Shown here: one piece after another, positions 1 to 12,400 of the stretch
Position numbering within the stretch: position 1 is the first letter of the stretch
How the letters are laid out: each line of letters begins with the position of its first letter
Assembly (NCBI GenBank): GCA_963514095.1
Contig: OY741273.1
Coordinates: forward strand, 21,559,046-21,623,045
Origin: Eutrigla gurnardus
Taxonomy: Eukaryota; Chordata; Actinopteri; Perciformes; Triglidae
Length of the DNA: 64,000 bases
Direction of reading: 5' to 3'
The notes under the pieces: model-generated
Told to the model about the DNA's origin: nothing
What the model saw: only the letters and a program-made list of their open reading frames with translations
The model's database searches: none
Made by a program: the position numbers and the translations under genes

Positions 1-3000
1 ATAGAATAATGAAGGAAAACAACATCAAAACTAAGTTTTTCAGTGGATGTTCGACAGTCTGACGACCTAAAGTTCTGCAAACAGCTTATGTACAAAAGTG
101 AATATGAAAAGTCTCGCTGCCACCATCAGACACTAAACCTCTGCTCCCCTGCGTCTTCCTACCACTCCTCTCCCCTCGGTCCTCTCTTTCCTCTGCCCTG
201 GCACCGATCCAGTGGCGTGCCCGCATATTGCATTTGCAGCACGCCATCCTTCACCCCGAGCGGGCAGAGAAACCCTGAGTTCTGCGCTCGCTCGCATTAT
301 TTACACAAACAAAGTCCTACTCCGTTTCTGTGACAAAGCCAGCTAAATCTTTATGGCTCTTTCATGTATTGTCTGCTCACGGTTCCCTTTTGTCCCCCGG
401 CCATTGGCCCGGGCCCTGGATACAATGAGCCCGGGGGAATGGAGGCAGATTGAAGGAATGCGCCTCAATAAACCTAATTATGACATGATGACTGCGCTCA
501 CCATGGTAGGGGTTTTTCAAAGATCCTGAGCTTATTCAATTAGCCCTTTCCAGGATCCCCTTTCACCAAATAAAGTTATCCCTTTGACTGTTTGCATTGC
601 AGAGTGGAATGAGTGTGTGTGTGCGTGTGTGTGCGTGTGTGTGTGTGTGCATGCGTGTGCTTGTGTGTATGTGTGCGCACACCGCCAGCCTAAATGGAAA
701 TGCATCGGCCTCAATAAGGCTCCTCTGTATTATCTGGCTAATTTCACCTAACTAAGTATGGACTCTAAAAGATACACTGTGAAAATGTGAAGCCGGAGGA
801 GGGAGGAGGGAGGAGGCGACCACACCGTGACTGTTTTAATCATTAACTTTGTCTCCGGGGTTAATTACTACGACGCTGAGAGGAGAGTTTGTTGCAGCAA
901 AAGGCCAGCTTACTGCCAGATATATAAATATTTGATAGAACATGGAAAGGAGGAGGGATTCTGAGTATTTCTTCCTGTTTTCATCTTCGATCATTGCACA
1001 GGAATTTGTAAGCAAATTTATACTTGAATTTCTATTCATTCAAACATACAGCTTAAGATCACATTTGAATTATTGCCCATCAATATTGAATTATTTGAGG
1101 AACAAGCTTGTGCCTTTTGAAAATAACTCTCCTTTGTCAATAAGTGTAATATAATGCTATATTATATAATTATATATGAAAAAGGCAAAAAGTTTTGGTT
1201 TGCATTTGATATTCTATTATTCATCTGATACGGTATTAAACTCACTATAATTATTTTTGATAGTTTGGTGTTATTATAGTATATAAACTCAAAATATCTT
1301 GTACTGAAAAGTTACATGTGCCTTGTCCCTTGCTTTAGTACACATAACGGTGGTGGTCCGAATAAAACAATTAAACATATTTAAATCAGAATAAGTTACA
1401 CATCGGATGTAGTTACTGCGCATTTTTAAGAGATTATTTTGAAACTACATCGAAACCGCAAAGGGTTAACAGAGAACTTAATGAGACACTTGATGTGGAC
1501 CGAGTGTCCTCCGTGCGCTCCGGAGGATGGAGTCCAGATATGAGACGAGCTGTGCGCCGCAGGCTGAGAGAGACGCGGAGAGGGAGAGAGAGTAGGAAAC
1601 AGAGGGAGAGGGGCGGTGTTTCTCCCCAGATGAAAGTGAGATGAAATAAAAGAGTCGATTTAATCTGCTTGAAGAGATTTGGGGAGCAAGTGGTGGGGAA
1701 GGAGGAGGGGGGCGTAGCGGGAGGATGGAGGGGGGGGTTCTCGAAGTTGTGCGCAGCGCAGGACGGGTGGCCGGGGCCCCCATTGTGAGGCTGCGCTCCG
1801 GGCCAGACCGGGGCTCTCCGGGGAGAACATTGGTCCCCTTTCACCAAGCCACCCTTTAATACACTCCCTTCGTCATTAAATGTGACATAGCACAATATCG
1901 ACATCATTTAGAAGGCATTATTAATGTTCGAAGGGGCAAGGCCGAGATTCATCAAAGAATCAATAATAGATCATGAGTTACAGGCCGGAGACGGCTCGGT
2001 ATTATTAGCATCATCCGTCGAGGGCGGAGAAGATCCTTTTATTTTGTTGCAGTCTGAATATTATCACAAACAAGAAATGTATTTAAAAAACAACTCATTT
2101 ATTTTATAAGCTACATTATAGCTTGTGTTCCACGTGTTGCTTTAAAAACACACGCGCAACTTAAATGGCCGGTAAAGGTTCAGTGCTTGTGTGTGTGTGC
2201 GAGCGCGCGCACGCGTGTTACCGCTTGTGCGCAGGTTTCGGGGGTGCGTGCACGCATCCCTGGGCAATACGTGAGTGGATTTCAGAGGCCTCAATTGTGA
2301 TTCTGAATGGCAACGGGCTTCTTTAGGCGACCCCAAAAGAGAAACATTTTGTAGGTGAAAACGGCCATTTTCCCCTCGCTGAACGGGCCGCGGCTCTCCC
2401 TGAATAATTCATCCTTCATTGCGGCCTCATAGTGGGTTTTGTCGCGGCTTTTCTGTGCAGAAGCTTTTTTTTTTTCTTCTCCCTCTCTCTCCGGCTGAAT
2501 TATAAACGGGATGCCTTCTTCTTCTTTAGCGGCGGCCTAAAGCTGTTTCCAAGCCGGCCTTTTGTCCGCGCGCAGCCCAAGCGTGAGCCCCAAATAGACT
2601 CTCGCGCCTTTGTCTCCCAAGTTCATCCCCGCGCGTCCTGTTGTGCGCGCGAGGCGTGTCTTTGTGCGGAGTTGGAAACCGTTGAACAAATGTTTGATCA
2701 ACTCATCTGGGGGACATTTTGTGTCCTCCGACTCGAGTCCTTTATCTCTCCTCCGCCGGTTTGACGCACAAGGTGCTCGCGGAGGGAAAACCTGTTGACG
2801 TTTTTGAACACCTCGCTCTGGAGGCCGCTGAGTCTCTGCTGATAGGTGATTAAGTGACGTGTTTATTACGTGTTAAAGTATGAAATGCTTAGTCGGCATT
2901 TCCAAACTCGTGGCGCTCTAAATTTAGACCGAGGGTGAATTGCCACAGCTATCGTCACCTCCAGTGTTTAGGTTTTTTTTTCCTCCCCCGTAATCACCCT

Positions 3001-4222
3001 GACCCATTTGAACGCAGCTGACACACTGAGCTCACTGAAAAGTCGCCTAATTAACTTTTCCTAAGTGAAAAGAACAATATTCTAATTGATTTCCTCCCCT
3101 CGCGAGACTCCAGAGAAGAACGTGGATACATTATGGAGGCGAGTAATCATTTGGAAAGTGCACTCTAATGGTGTTTAAATAAAGTAGTGGCAGAGAAAAG
3201 ACCACGTATCGAGTTTACTGTCTGTGGAAATACGACGAGGGAAATGAATAAAGTATGTTTTCTTCCGTGGCTTACAACACATCCTATACCACTTCACACT
3301 GCTCCTCCATAACACTTGGCTCTGGACTACTACACTGTAAAATCTGCAAACGAGGGTTTGCTGGCAGGAGTTCTGGCTTTTTTTTTGTTTGTTTTTTTGC
3401 GAAGCGAAAATCAACTTTTTAAAAATTAAATAATTCGGCCTCGTATTACATCCAAAACAAAATAACAAAAACAACTTAAATTAGATGGGGGAAGGGGGGT
3501 GATTTCGATAATTTTGTAAAAAAAAAAAAATGTCTGCATAGTGGTCACGTTTTACATCGCACATTCAAATGTATTTATTGCATAACATAAAAACTATAAA
3601 CACACTATGTTTTTCATAACTTATTAAGGCATTGCAGTAAAATTATATGGGTGGATTTTTTAAATGTTGGACGGCTTCTCTTGTATAGGCTTAGTCTACA
3701 ATATTTTTATTGTTTTGTTTTGTTTTTTAATATGCATCCAAGTGTGCAGACTTCCTGTAACATCACCGCGCCCTCACCTGCCGTTTGGTTTGCGGAATGT
3801 GGCCTCGTGGGGAAACAAGCGTTACAGCCGGAGAGATATGAACGATAAGAATTCCTCACAAAGAACAACACACACTCTCCGCCCCCGTCCAACAACTTTA
3901 CAGCATGTTAAACCCGCAGACAGCGCAGTTACACGGCTAACTGAAACCATGCATGCTTCACACCAGCGCATGAGCAGGCAACAGGTTGGAGGTGCTGAAA
4001 CCCCCGTTAGAGAATATAGACGTTCATGATACTAATAGTTCATCATAGTAGACAGTTCAGCAGATACACGTTATAATAAAATTCCTCCCACGTGGCCTCG
4101 CGGAGCTCAGATCAAGCATGATTCCACGTGCGCGCTAATGTGCGCTTGGGTCGCCCAGCTAAAGTTAACAGCACAGCTATTGTCTTCCACGTCAGCCGCA
4201 GTAACTCGAGGCGTTCACTTAC
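1..4222 (-). other. pax3 intron 4 (partial), no coding exon seen
   Basis: I searched this stretch on the minus strand for homeobox sequence and found none, so it is the 5' part of a long intron 4. In mammals pax3 intron 4 is long and holds neural crest enhancers. Two blocks look like conserved non-coding DNA: about 200-530 and about 1905-2080. A GT-rich microsatellite lies at about 613-676. The remainder is AT-rich sequence with poly-A and poly-T runs and no feature I can name. Confidence 0.7.
200..530. promoter_or_regulatory. Candidate conserved non-coding element in pax3 intron 4
   Basis: The block is compositionally balanced and free of simple repeats, unlike its flanks. It contains a forkhead/SOX-like run ATTATTTACACAAACAAAG near 296-314, CCATTGG near 411, a TAATTATGACAT homeodomain-like site near 475, and short palindromic GC motifs. 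The position inside intron 4 fits known Pax3 intronic enhancers. This is inference from appearance and position, and no alignment was possible. Confidence 0.35.
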
Positions 4223-4366
4223 ATCTGTCTCCCAAGATGCCTTCGATGCTGTGTTTGGCCCTCCGGTCGCTCTCCTCCATCTCCTTCCTCTCGATCTCTT
4301 CTTCATCCTCCTCCTCGTCGCCTTTCCCTCCGAACTTACTCCTCATGGTGCGACTGATGGAGCTGA
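4223..4366 (-). CDS. pax3: pax3 exon 4, end of paired domain and octapeptide
   Basis: The 144-nt exon encodes the end of the RED subdomain (SSISRTMRSKFGG), an acidic linker rich in Glu and Asp, and the octapeptide HSIEGILG that recruits Groucho-type corepressors in Pax proteins. Thr157-Met158 replace the Ile-Leu found in mammalian PAX3. The donor is GTAAGT at 4217-4222, and the next exon is outside the window. Confidence 0.9.
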
Positions 4367-5858
4367 CTGCAAAAGTGTCGTTAAAAAAAAAAAAGAAATT
4401 ACAAAAATAGGAATACAAAAGAAATATTACATTTAAAAAAAAAATGATACTCGCATTTAGTTTAAAATAAATACCACTACATTAAAATACTAAAAAATAG
4501 CCTATAGGCCCTTGATCTGAAATGTAAAACCGTTATATTGTCAACAGTCTCTAAAATGAAAACACTTTTTTGTTAAACTTTTTAGCTTCCTCCATATATT
4601 CATTAACTTATATTATTATATATATTTATTATATTTATATAACTTATAAATAAAACAAAATAAAATAAAATAATAATATGAACTAATTCATGTCTGCCCT
4701 GTTTTTACCTGAAGGAACGTTGTTGCGGTCACATATCCCATCCTTCAGTAATTTATCCCGAATCTCCCAGCTAAACATACCCGGGTTTTCCCGCTTGTAA
4801 TCTTCTATTCTCTTGTCTACGTCCGGCGTTGTCCCCTGCTTCAAAGGGCACAAAAGTTGCAGCGTTTATCCACCTTGTCGTGGTCTTTGGCGCGCAATGC
4901 ATACATTGCCTTTGCAGGCTACAACATTCACCATTTTTTTTTTCGTCATGCATTAATAAGCATTCAATGTGAATTTATATCAGCATGATTTAATATCTAT
5001 ATTCTGCAAATGTGTAAATGCCCGGTCCTCTGCTCCATACCTTGGGTTTGCTGCCTCCGATGGCCCCGGGCCTGATGGAGCCCGTCTCCTGGTATCGGCA
5101 CAGGATCTTGGACACGCAGCCGTGGGAGACCCGGAGCTGTCGGGAGATGACACACGGCCTGATGCCGTGGTGGGCCATCTCCACGATCTTGTGTCGGATG
5201 TGGTTGGGTAAAGGTCTGCCGTTTATGAAAACTCCTCCGAGCTGGTTCACGCGGCCTTGACCCAACGGGGTGGACACTACGGGATCAAAACACGAGAGGA
5301 GCGTGTCACCAGAGTGATCCAGAGTAGCTGTTACAGAGGTCAGAGTTTTCACTGACCCCCCCAAATGCAACTGAACCGAAAGCACAGACTGAAGCAGCAG
5401 TTTTTATTTAGCAACAGAAACAGCTGACAATCGATATTTTTAACTCCAAATAATAAAATAATCTCATTATGAAAATACAAATTATAGCCGAACGTTAATA
5501 GAGTGATTATTGCATATCTCCTGCAAAAAAAAAACTTGGCTTAAAGTTGCTAAAAGTACACCGAAATGTGAGAAAGAAAATAAAAAACATCAGAAAAGTA
5601 AGCTAAAGCAGTGATAACGATGATGTAGCCTCCATTCGTGCTATAAAACTTTTATAACTGTACAAACTTTGCGTATCTAGGGCGACTTTACAAGCTTTGC
5701 AATATATAATATAAACTTGACAGGAACCAAGGGCTGTAAGCCTCCTTTTTGGCGGAGTGATGCTATACGTTACCTTCCAGGGGGAAGCCGCTGCGGGGGT
5801 AGTTCTGAGCCAGCGTGGGTCGCATCATCCTCGGTATTGACCCCGCCAGAGCAGTCAT
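4223..5858 (-). CDS. pax3: Paired box protein Pax3, coding exons 1-4 (5' part of gene)
   Basis: Pax3 is a nuclear transcription factor of neural crest, dorsal neural tube and muscle progenitors. Coding exons on the minus strand are 5774-5858, 5041-5276, 4709-4838 and 4223-4366, all joining in phase with GT-AG introns. Exon 1 begins MTALAGSIPRMMRP, the conserved Pax3 N-terminus, which fixes the start at 5858. Exon 2 (residues 29-107) is the PAI half of the paired domain. Exon 3 and the start of exon 4 (108 to about 162) are the RED half. Exon 4 then has an acidic stretch and the octapeptide HSIEGILG. The homeobox and transactivation exons are not present in 1-4222, so the gene runs off the left edge. 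The N-terminus and the exon 4 sequence fit Pax3 better than Pax7. Whether it is a teleost pax3a or pax3b copy cannot be decided here. Confidence 0.95.
4709..4838 (-). CDS. pax3: pax3 exon 3 with tandem NAGNAG acceptor
   Basis: This exon encodes the start of the RED subdomain. On the minus strand the acceptor reads AAGCAG, so splicing can begin at 4838 and include Gln108, or at 4835 and omit it. This is the known Q+/Q- alternative of Pax3 and Pax7, which alters paired-domain DNA binding. The residue after Gln is Gly (GGG) where mammals have Val, and Asn147 replaces Thr. The donor is GTAAAA at 4703-4708. Confidence 0.9.
5041..5276 (-). CDS. pax3: pax3 exon 2, PAI subdomain of the paired domain
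   Basis: The 236-nt exon is the size I recall for the mammalian exon. It encodes residues 29-107, starting VSTPLGQGRVNQLGG and ending AIGGSKPK. It carries the beta-hairpin and first helix-turn-helix that contact DNA. As far as I can recall it matches human PAX3 at every residue. The acceptor is TAG at 5277-5279 and the donor is GTATGG just below 5041. Confidence 0.95.
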
Positions 5859-6420
5859 ACCTCCAACGCCCCGGTGAATACAGAGACGTCCTCCTGCCGG
5901 GGAGGTTGCTGCTGCTCTGACGAAGGGCTCGCAGCAAGAGGTCGTCGTTGAAGTCGCCCTTTCCTTTCGAAAAGCCTCCTGGAAGGTTAGCCTCGGTTCT
6001 CCTCGGTTAGGGTTAGCCGTGCCCCGGGCTACAGCCAAGCACGGAGTCCCGGTGCGGCTACAACCCTCCGAAGACAACAGAAAAAGGAAGAAAATGTGTT
6101 TTTTTGGGATGTTAAAAATGTGCTCTCAGTCTCCTCGGTGTTATTCGCCGGTGTTTAGGCTCTTGGAAGTGCGGTTGCCAAGGCGGTGTTAGCTGGGACG
6201 AAAAATGTTGTTGTTGTTGTTTGTTGACACCGGTTCAAAGTGAGAGGAGACCGTCAAAAGTAGAGGAGCTCTTCGCTCGTCCGTCAGCGCTCCCGGCTTT
6301 GATTGGTCGATGGGCTACACCCGGTACGCGGCTGGCTGCGGGGATTGGCTGAGGCAGAAAACTTTCGTCCAATCAGAGGCGCTGTCACAATTCCGCTCGG
6401 ACTGGGACAGGGGCGTCGAT
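5859..6420 (-). promoter_or_regulatory. pax3 5'UTR and promoter region with three CCAAT boxes
   Basis: Upstream of the pax3 ATG the sequence becomes GC-rich. Three CCAAT/ATTGG pentamers lie at 6302-6306, 6344-6348 (both ATTGG on the plus strand, so CCAAT on the coding strand) and 6369-6373 (CCAAT on the plus strand). They fall within 72 bp, about 450-515 bp from the start codon, which suits NF-Y binding at a TATA-less promoter. The transcription start is not visible. Confidence 0.55.
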
Positions 6421-9400
6421 TGACGAAACATAAAGTCCGGGCAGAGTGACTGTGTGCACTGTTTAACCACCGAAATGTCTAAAAATGTGCTTCTGTGTTG
6501 AGTGAACTACTCGGAGGAAAGCGGAGCAACGGAGGATGACCGACGAGGTATAATTATTGGGTTAATGTGGTTAATTATTAGCAGTGTGGGGAGAAGTATT
6601 CAGATCCTTTGCCTAGGCTATAGTACCACACTGTGAAAACACTGTGACATAATTAAAAGCCCTGCATTCAAAACTGTATTAGGCAAGTTAGCAAATTGTA
6701 CTTCAAGTATGAAAAGTCATGCAATAAAATATTCCCTATCAGTGTTTTACTAATATTATGTTATATATTATTACTGCTCCATTAACGTGTGTGTCGCATG
6801 TTTATATGCAGTTGGGTATTTAATCTATTAAAAGTCAAATATACACGCAGATTAATAATGTTGTTTCCATCTGTGTGGATTTGTGTTTTCCATCAGATCA
6901 AAAGGCTTTTTAAATAAGTTGATGTAGCTTTATGATAATTTACTCGACCCGTGACGGAACACTTGAGTTTATCACAAGCATTCATAAAATCAACACATCT
7001 GGAGATGCGTGTTTTTTACTGCACAGGAAGTTTTCAGACAAATGTAGTGGGGGGGCCAAAAAGTTACATGAAATGGAAACCCGAAAGTCAAATATGAATA
7101 CAAGTAATTCTATTCTAAAGAAAATTAAAAATACAAATAATAACAACAGATATAATGGATATATACGACAAGTCTGCTGACATGCACTAATTAACCCAAT
7201 ATTGTAATACAATCCAATACAAGAGACAATAAACATTTTTATAACTTTTCATTGGGACATATTGCTTGTGTGCCTGACAAAATATTAGAAAACACTTTCA
7301 GTCCAATACAGCAAGAATATGTCAATGCCCCCCAGAACTGAACATTATATCATATGTAATATCATAAGTATTGCATTAGTATTGTTTTGTTGTTTTAAAT
7401 TGCATTAAACTTCCAGCAACGTTTTCTCGATCAAATAGTCATTATGCACACACTCCTGCTTCTGTAATTAAACTGAACCCAAACCTGGATTCTAGCTTTA
7501 CTCAACAATAATCACTAACGTGTGACTTTTGCTTTGGCAGACCTTTACACATAATGGATAAGAAACAAAAAAAAAATGAAATGGTGAGTTCCCTCTATCT
7601 TGTCACGAATCATTGCGTAATGTCATCTGCAAACTGTCTAATGTGCGCCATCGCACACGACCCCTAATTTGTTTCCACCCCATGGCCTCATATATGACAC
7701 AAATGGTGCTAAAGTGTGTGCACCTCGAGGAATTTATTGTGGGTTTTCAGACCGAGCAGCAGCCAGCCGAGAACAGTCTGAAGGGGGACGTACGCCACAG
7801 CAGGACACGACGCCAGGGCGGCCGTAAAGCCAGTCTAGCTCTGCGCCACCGGAGAGAAGTGAGGCGGGATTTTACATCCCCAAATGTCTCATGATCAATA
7901 TCGTCACCTCAACAGCAACAAAAAAAGAAAAGAAAGAGAGAGCTAGGAGTTGTTTCTTTTAAAGTTTAGTCACGGGCCCTCTAGTATCTTGGGTCACAGC
8001 GTCCTTTAGTCCCTGATCAATCACCGAGGCAAAGGTTCCGCTCCTGCGCGCTGGAATCAGACAAAAAGCTCGTTTTACGTCACTGTCCGTCAGCCGAAGA
8101 AAGGCGAAACCCCTATCAAAGTCGATTCTTTGCCCCGATGCCTGATCAGAGGATGTTTGGATCCATTCAAATGTAATCACTCCTCCATTGTAGCAGCGGC
8201 TGGGCCGACCTCGGGTCGAACAGGTGGTGTACAGTAGCAAGCAAATATCTATGTGTGATCAAATAGAGGGGAAACTATTCTTGAGAATGCTCGAGAGTGC
8301 TGTTGGAAATATGTTTTCTTCCTCTGTCATGCAAAAACCAGGTGAAAAGGTGGCCCAGCACCTGATCCCCGATCAGCCCTCTCACCTGTGGGCTCGTTCC
8401 CCTCCATTAACGTGGGGAAGAGACGCCCCACAGGTTAAGTGGGTTTGAATTAACATTCGCCTTTTTTGTTCCTTTGGTAAAAAAAAAAAAAAAAAGCGCA
8501 CTTCAAATGTTGACTTTGCTGTCAAAAAGGCGCGCGGACAATGGGGTTTAAAATAAGCGGGCCTGGCGGGGGGTCTTTCACCTGCTAAGGAGGACGTCAT
8601 TATCTACAGGCGAAGGATGCGTCAATGGATGCATCCTGCAAGTACGTGGCTTCAAGGCAGGGAAGAGGGAAACGCTTACATCTGTAATAAACCAGATATA
8701 CGCTGCTAATTATCATGTAAGGAGTGGGCTTGTGCAGGCAAGCACAGGCCAGTGTGAACGCGTGGGCTTTACATGTGTGAAGCAGACTGAGTGTGAGAAT
8801 AAAGGCCACACTATTAGTCTGCAAGTGATATTTAGTCATGTTTGTTTAGTATAATACTGACTTATTCCTTAAAGGGGAGAACCCATCAGTCTTTACGCCG
8901 ACGAACGTGACCATTTGGGAGTGTCAGAGATCTTATTGAAATGGGATATTACAGCCAAAGAGAAAGCAGGGGAGAGAAAAAACAGAGGGGGCAAATGGAA
9001 AACAGAGAAGGGCATGATGCATACCTCGGCTCCTTTCTTTCAAGGCGACACTGAATCTCCGTGTCCAATCCATTACCGGGGGATGAAATTCAAAGTCAGA
9101 AATCTCGCTTGATGAGAAATAAATGAGTTGCATCACATGCTCTGCGTGGAGGCCGTTCACAAACACACATTTGTCGAATCAATTCGTTTCCATCTATTAC
9201 GGTAATAATTCACACAGAGATAAGGGGGCGCTGTCATTATTAATTCATAATTGTTTGTTTTACACTTACACTGAGTCTGCAACGAGGAGGGAGATCTATA
9301 TTTTATTGTGTTTAATATGCAGTGACGTCATTATTCTATATGTTTTTATCTGCAATGATAAAATCTATACTAATTTATTATCCAAGTTAATTTTGTTTAT

Positions 9401-12400
9401 ATACAGGTGTACTTAGGCAAAAGGTATCCATTAGAGTCCTGCATTGTAATATTATTGAATTAAATGTACTGCACTACATTGTAGAGCAATAAAATTGACT
9501 TCAAGCATCACAAGCAAAAGTGCTCATGATGTCAAATGGCCCCAAATTCAATTATACTATTATTGGAATATTATATATATATTACAGGAATACTATTACT
9601 TATTAACTGTATTTACTGTTGGGTGGTTTAATCTATAACAATACATAGTTTATAAACTGTATAAAGTCTTAGTAATAGAGTCAAATAACTAGTGGAGTAA
9701 AAAAAAGTATATCTTTCTCTGAAATGCATTAAAGTGGCAATTATAAAGCAAATAACAGCAAACTATTAGGCTTTTGACACATTGCCTCCTAAATGCATAA
9801 ATGCAATATGACTACTAAATGCATAGAATGATTTACTGACTCTTGACGCACTTTAAATGCAGTTCTGTTGAGTCTTGCTTCCGTTTTACTCAAACCTGAA
9901 TACACAGCGTAAAATGTAGGACCCCGAATACACAAAGTCAAGTTAGCAGCCTCTGCTAAATCTAACATACACCATGCTACATGCTAGGTTGTATGTTGTC
10001 GTTCCGTTATGTGCTAAATGTCTAATGAGAGGCATTGGGATCCATTAGGGCCGGCGTCTCTGGAAAAAAAAAAAACACTTCATGTCACTTTGTTTGTTGT
10101 CACGGCTCATTTGTAAGCAAGGCCTCGCCTCAAACTCTTTCCCACTAATCAGTGTAACTGTAGCTGATTGGAAAATACAACTCGGCTGCCATACAATAGG
10201 CTTTAGTGTTTTGGTGCTGCTGCAGCACTGATCTGATCAGTTCACTGAGGCTTTTTCACATGGCATGGAATTAAAAAAAAAATAAAAAAAAATAGGAGCA
10301 GCAGCTTTAATTTACGGGGCATGAAACCTCTAGTTGATGTGAAGTATGCATGTCGTTAATTGAATGGTGATTGGTCGGCGTTGACCTTTTTATCTAATCT
10401 GTTTGCTTACGAGGGAAAACCCTGATTCTGAATGACTTCTCATAAACATGTAAAAGGAAGCCTTGTGTGAACAGCCAGCTGTGATATTAACATACTGAAA
10501 AAAATGATTTACTTTTAATCAGGCTTCAGCACACCGGACGTTTACACAACTAGACTCCAATGAGGAATCCAATCAAGTTGACACATAGGGAAATAGTTTT
10601 TTAAATAGCATGTAGCATTCTTTGTCTACCAGCAGGGGGCCTATTTGATACACAGCAGATCCCCCTCTAGCCTGCAAGCACCAGCAGTCAACAGGCTTGT
10701 ATTTTATATTTAACATGGTTCCTAAAATAAAAAAAGACACTTTTGTTTTACTTGTGTGGACATGTGATCAACTTGTTGGATCACAGTCAGTCATTATGTA
10801 AGAGCAGGATAAAACCCAACAGGCTGCTCCATCAGCTGTGTGAGACAAAAGATGGGATCCAGTCAGTATTCACGTTTCCTTTATTACTGAAATGTGTTTA
10901 TGCATGTAAAACAGCACTTACGGAACATTTCTCTGTGCAAACACTTTTGGTACTTAAACAACAACCACGGATTCTCATTTAAAAACCAACGACATTTTCT
11001 AGGTCCTCTGAAATAAATACAATATGCTTACGTTTAACAAAGGTACACCCCGTTACTTGTGTCAAATAAGAGGGCGAAAGTGCAAAAGTTGGGGGGGGGG
11101 GAAAGGCGTAGCAGGAAGATTGAAGCAAGCGTAGCGATCACATTGGGGCGGTGGAGGTTTCAAAGAATCATGGTGAACTGTTTGTTTGTTTGTTTGTTTG
11201 CAGTAGGGATCCCACCAGTGTGCAAGAGGAACCGATACTTCGGTGACACTGTTTGTGTCCGAATCATCTCCAAATTCTAAAACTGAGAGGAAAAATCAGA
11301 GAGCCAGAACACAACACGGGCTCATTATTCAACATGAGGGTCTCACACTGCACCACAAATAAGGAATCACTTCTTTTTGCCATATTTCAAGAATAATAAA
11401 TAAATAGATAGATTGTAGCAACGATTACACACAGAATGTACCCAACGGATCACAGTAATGTTGATAATGTTACATTTGCCCACTGACGGGCCTTTAACTT
11501 CCAGCCTTTTTTTGCTGTGTCGTCTGAAGCTGGTTTCACTTTAAAGTTCATTTTTGGTTTTATTCGTTTTTCTGAAGGGGACAAATGTACAAACGGGATG
11601 TTATTGGGTTTTTAGTTGAAGGAAATTCAATATTTGCATTCTGTGAGTGCATGTACTGAAGTAACGACATACTGCAGGTTTTTATTATATGTCTATTTGG
11701 CTCATGGGGCTCTTTAAGTTTCCGGAGGTAATTATGACTCCTGAGAGGAACCAGAGTGACACCAAATATCTGCTTTTAGAAGTTGTCCAGCGTGTCTGGC
11801 CGGGCCAAGAAACTCGCCTTCATAGATTCTCACACTTTGAAGGAAGAAGACTGAGCGGTGGCCTGGGTTTGACCCGTTTAACACATATTTAGATATGCAG
11901 GTATCTCTCTTCCACTTCAGAAGACCTACATCTTTCATAAGCATAAAAAAAAGTGCCGATTTAGGAGGCAGCCCCACGTTTTTCAACCTCCGGTGTAAAT
12001 GATGTGACAGAAAGAGGAAATCCCTGCACTCACAGCTGGATGCGGCCAGTGTGCGGCAGGCCGTGCTTCACTCTGATCATGACTACAGTGAAGTTTGATT
12101 TCATTCAGCAACAAGTTGCAGGTATACAGGAGTCAGGGACGTCACATCTTTTCTGTTGAATAAAAAGCCTTGACCTTTCAGACCGAGCATGCACAAAAAG
12201 TAGCCAAACAGGGTCAGAATCACAAGCCCCGTCTCTACGGATCACCTTCGGAGAAAAGGGAAAAAAAAGCCTTCACGGTGATATTAGAAAAAGTGCCATC
12301 TTTTAGGAGAAGTTCGAGCACATGCGATGTATCCGACACCTATCCAGTACCGCTCACCGCTTCTCATGTGGACTATTTACAGTTTGGATTGTGGACACGG

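Noticed and set aside
5859..6077. In-frame upstream extension of pax3 exon 1 with an ATG at 6077
   Set aside because: The frame is open for 73 codons, but its content is low-complexity and promoter-like. The conserved Pax3 start is MTALAGSIPRMMRP at 5858.
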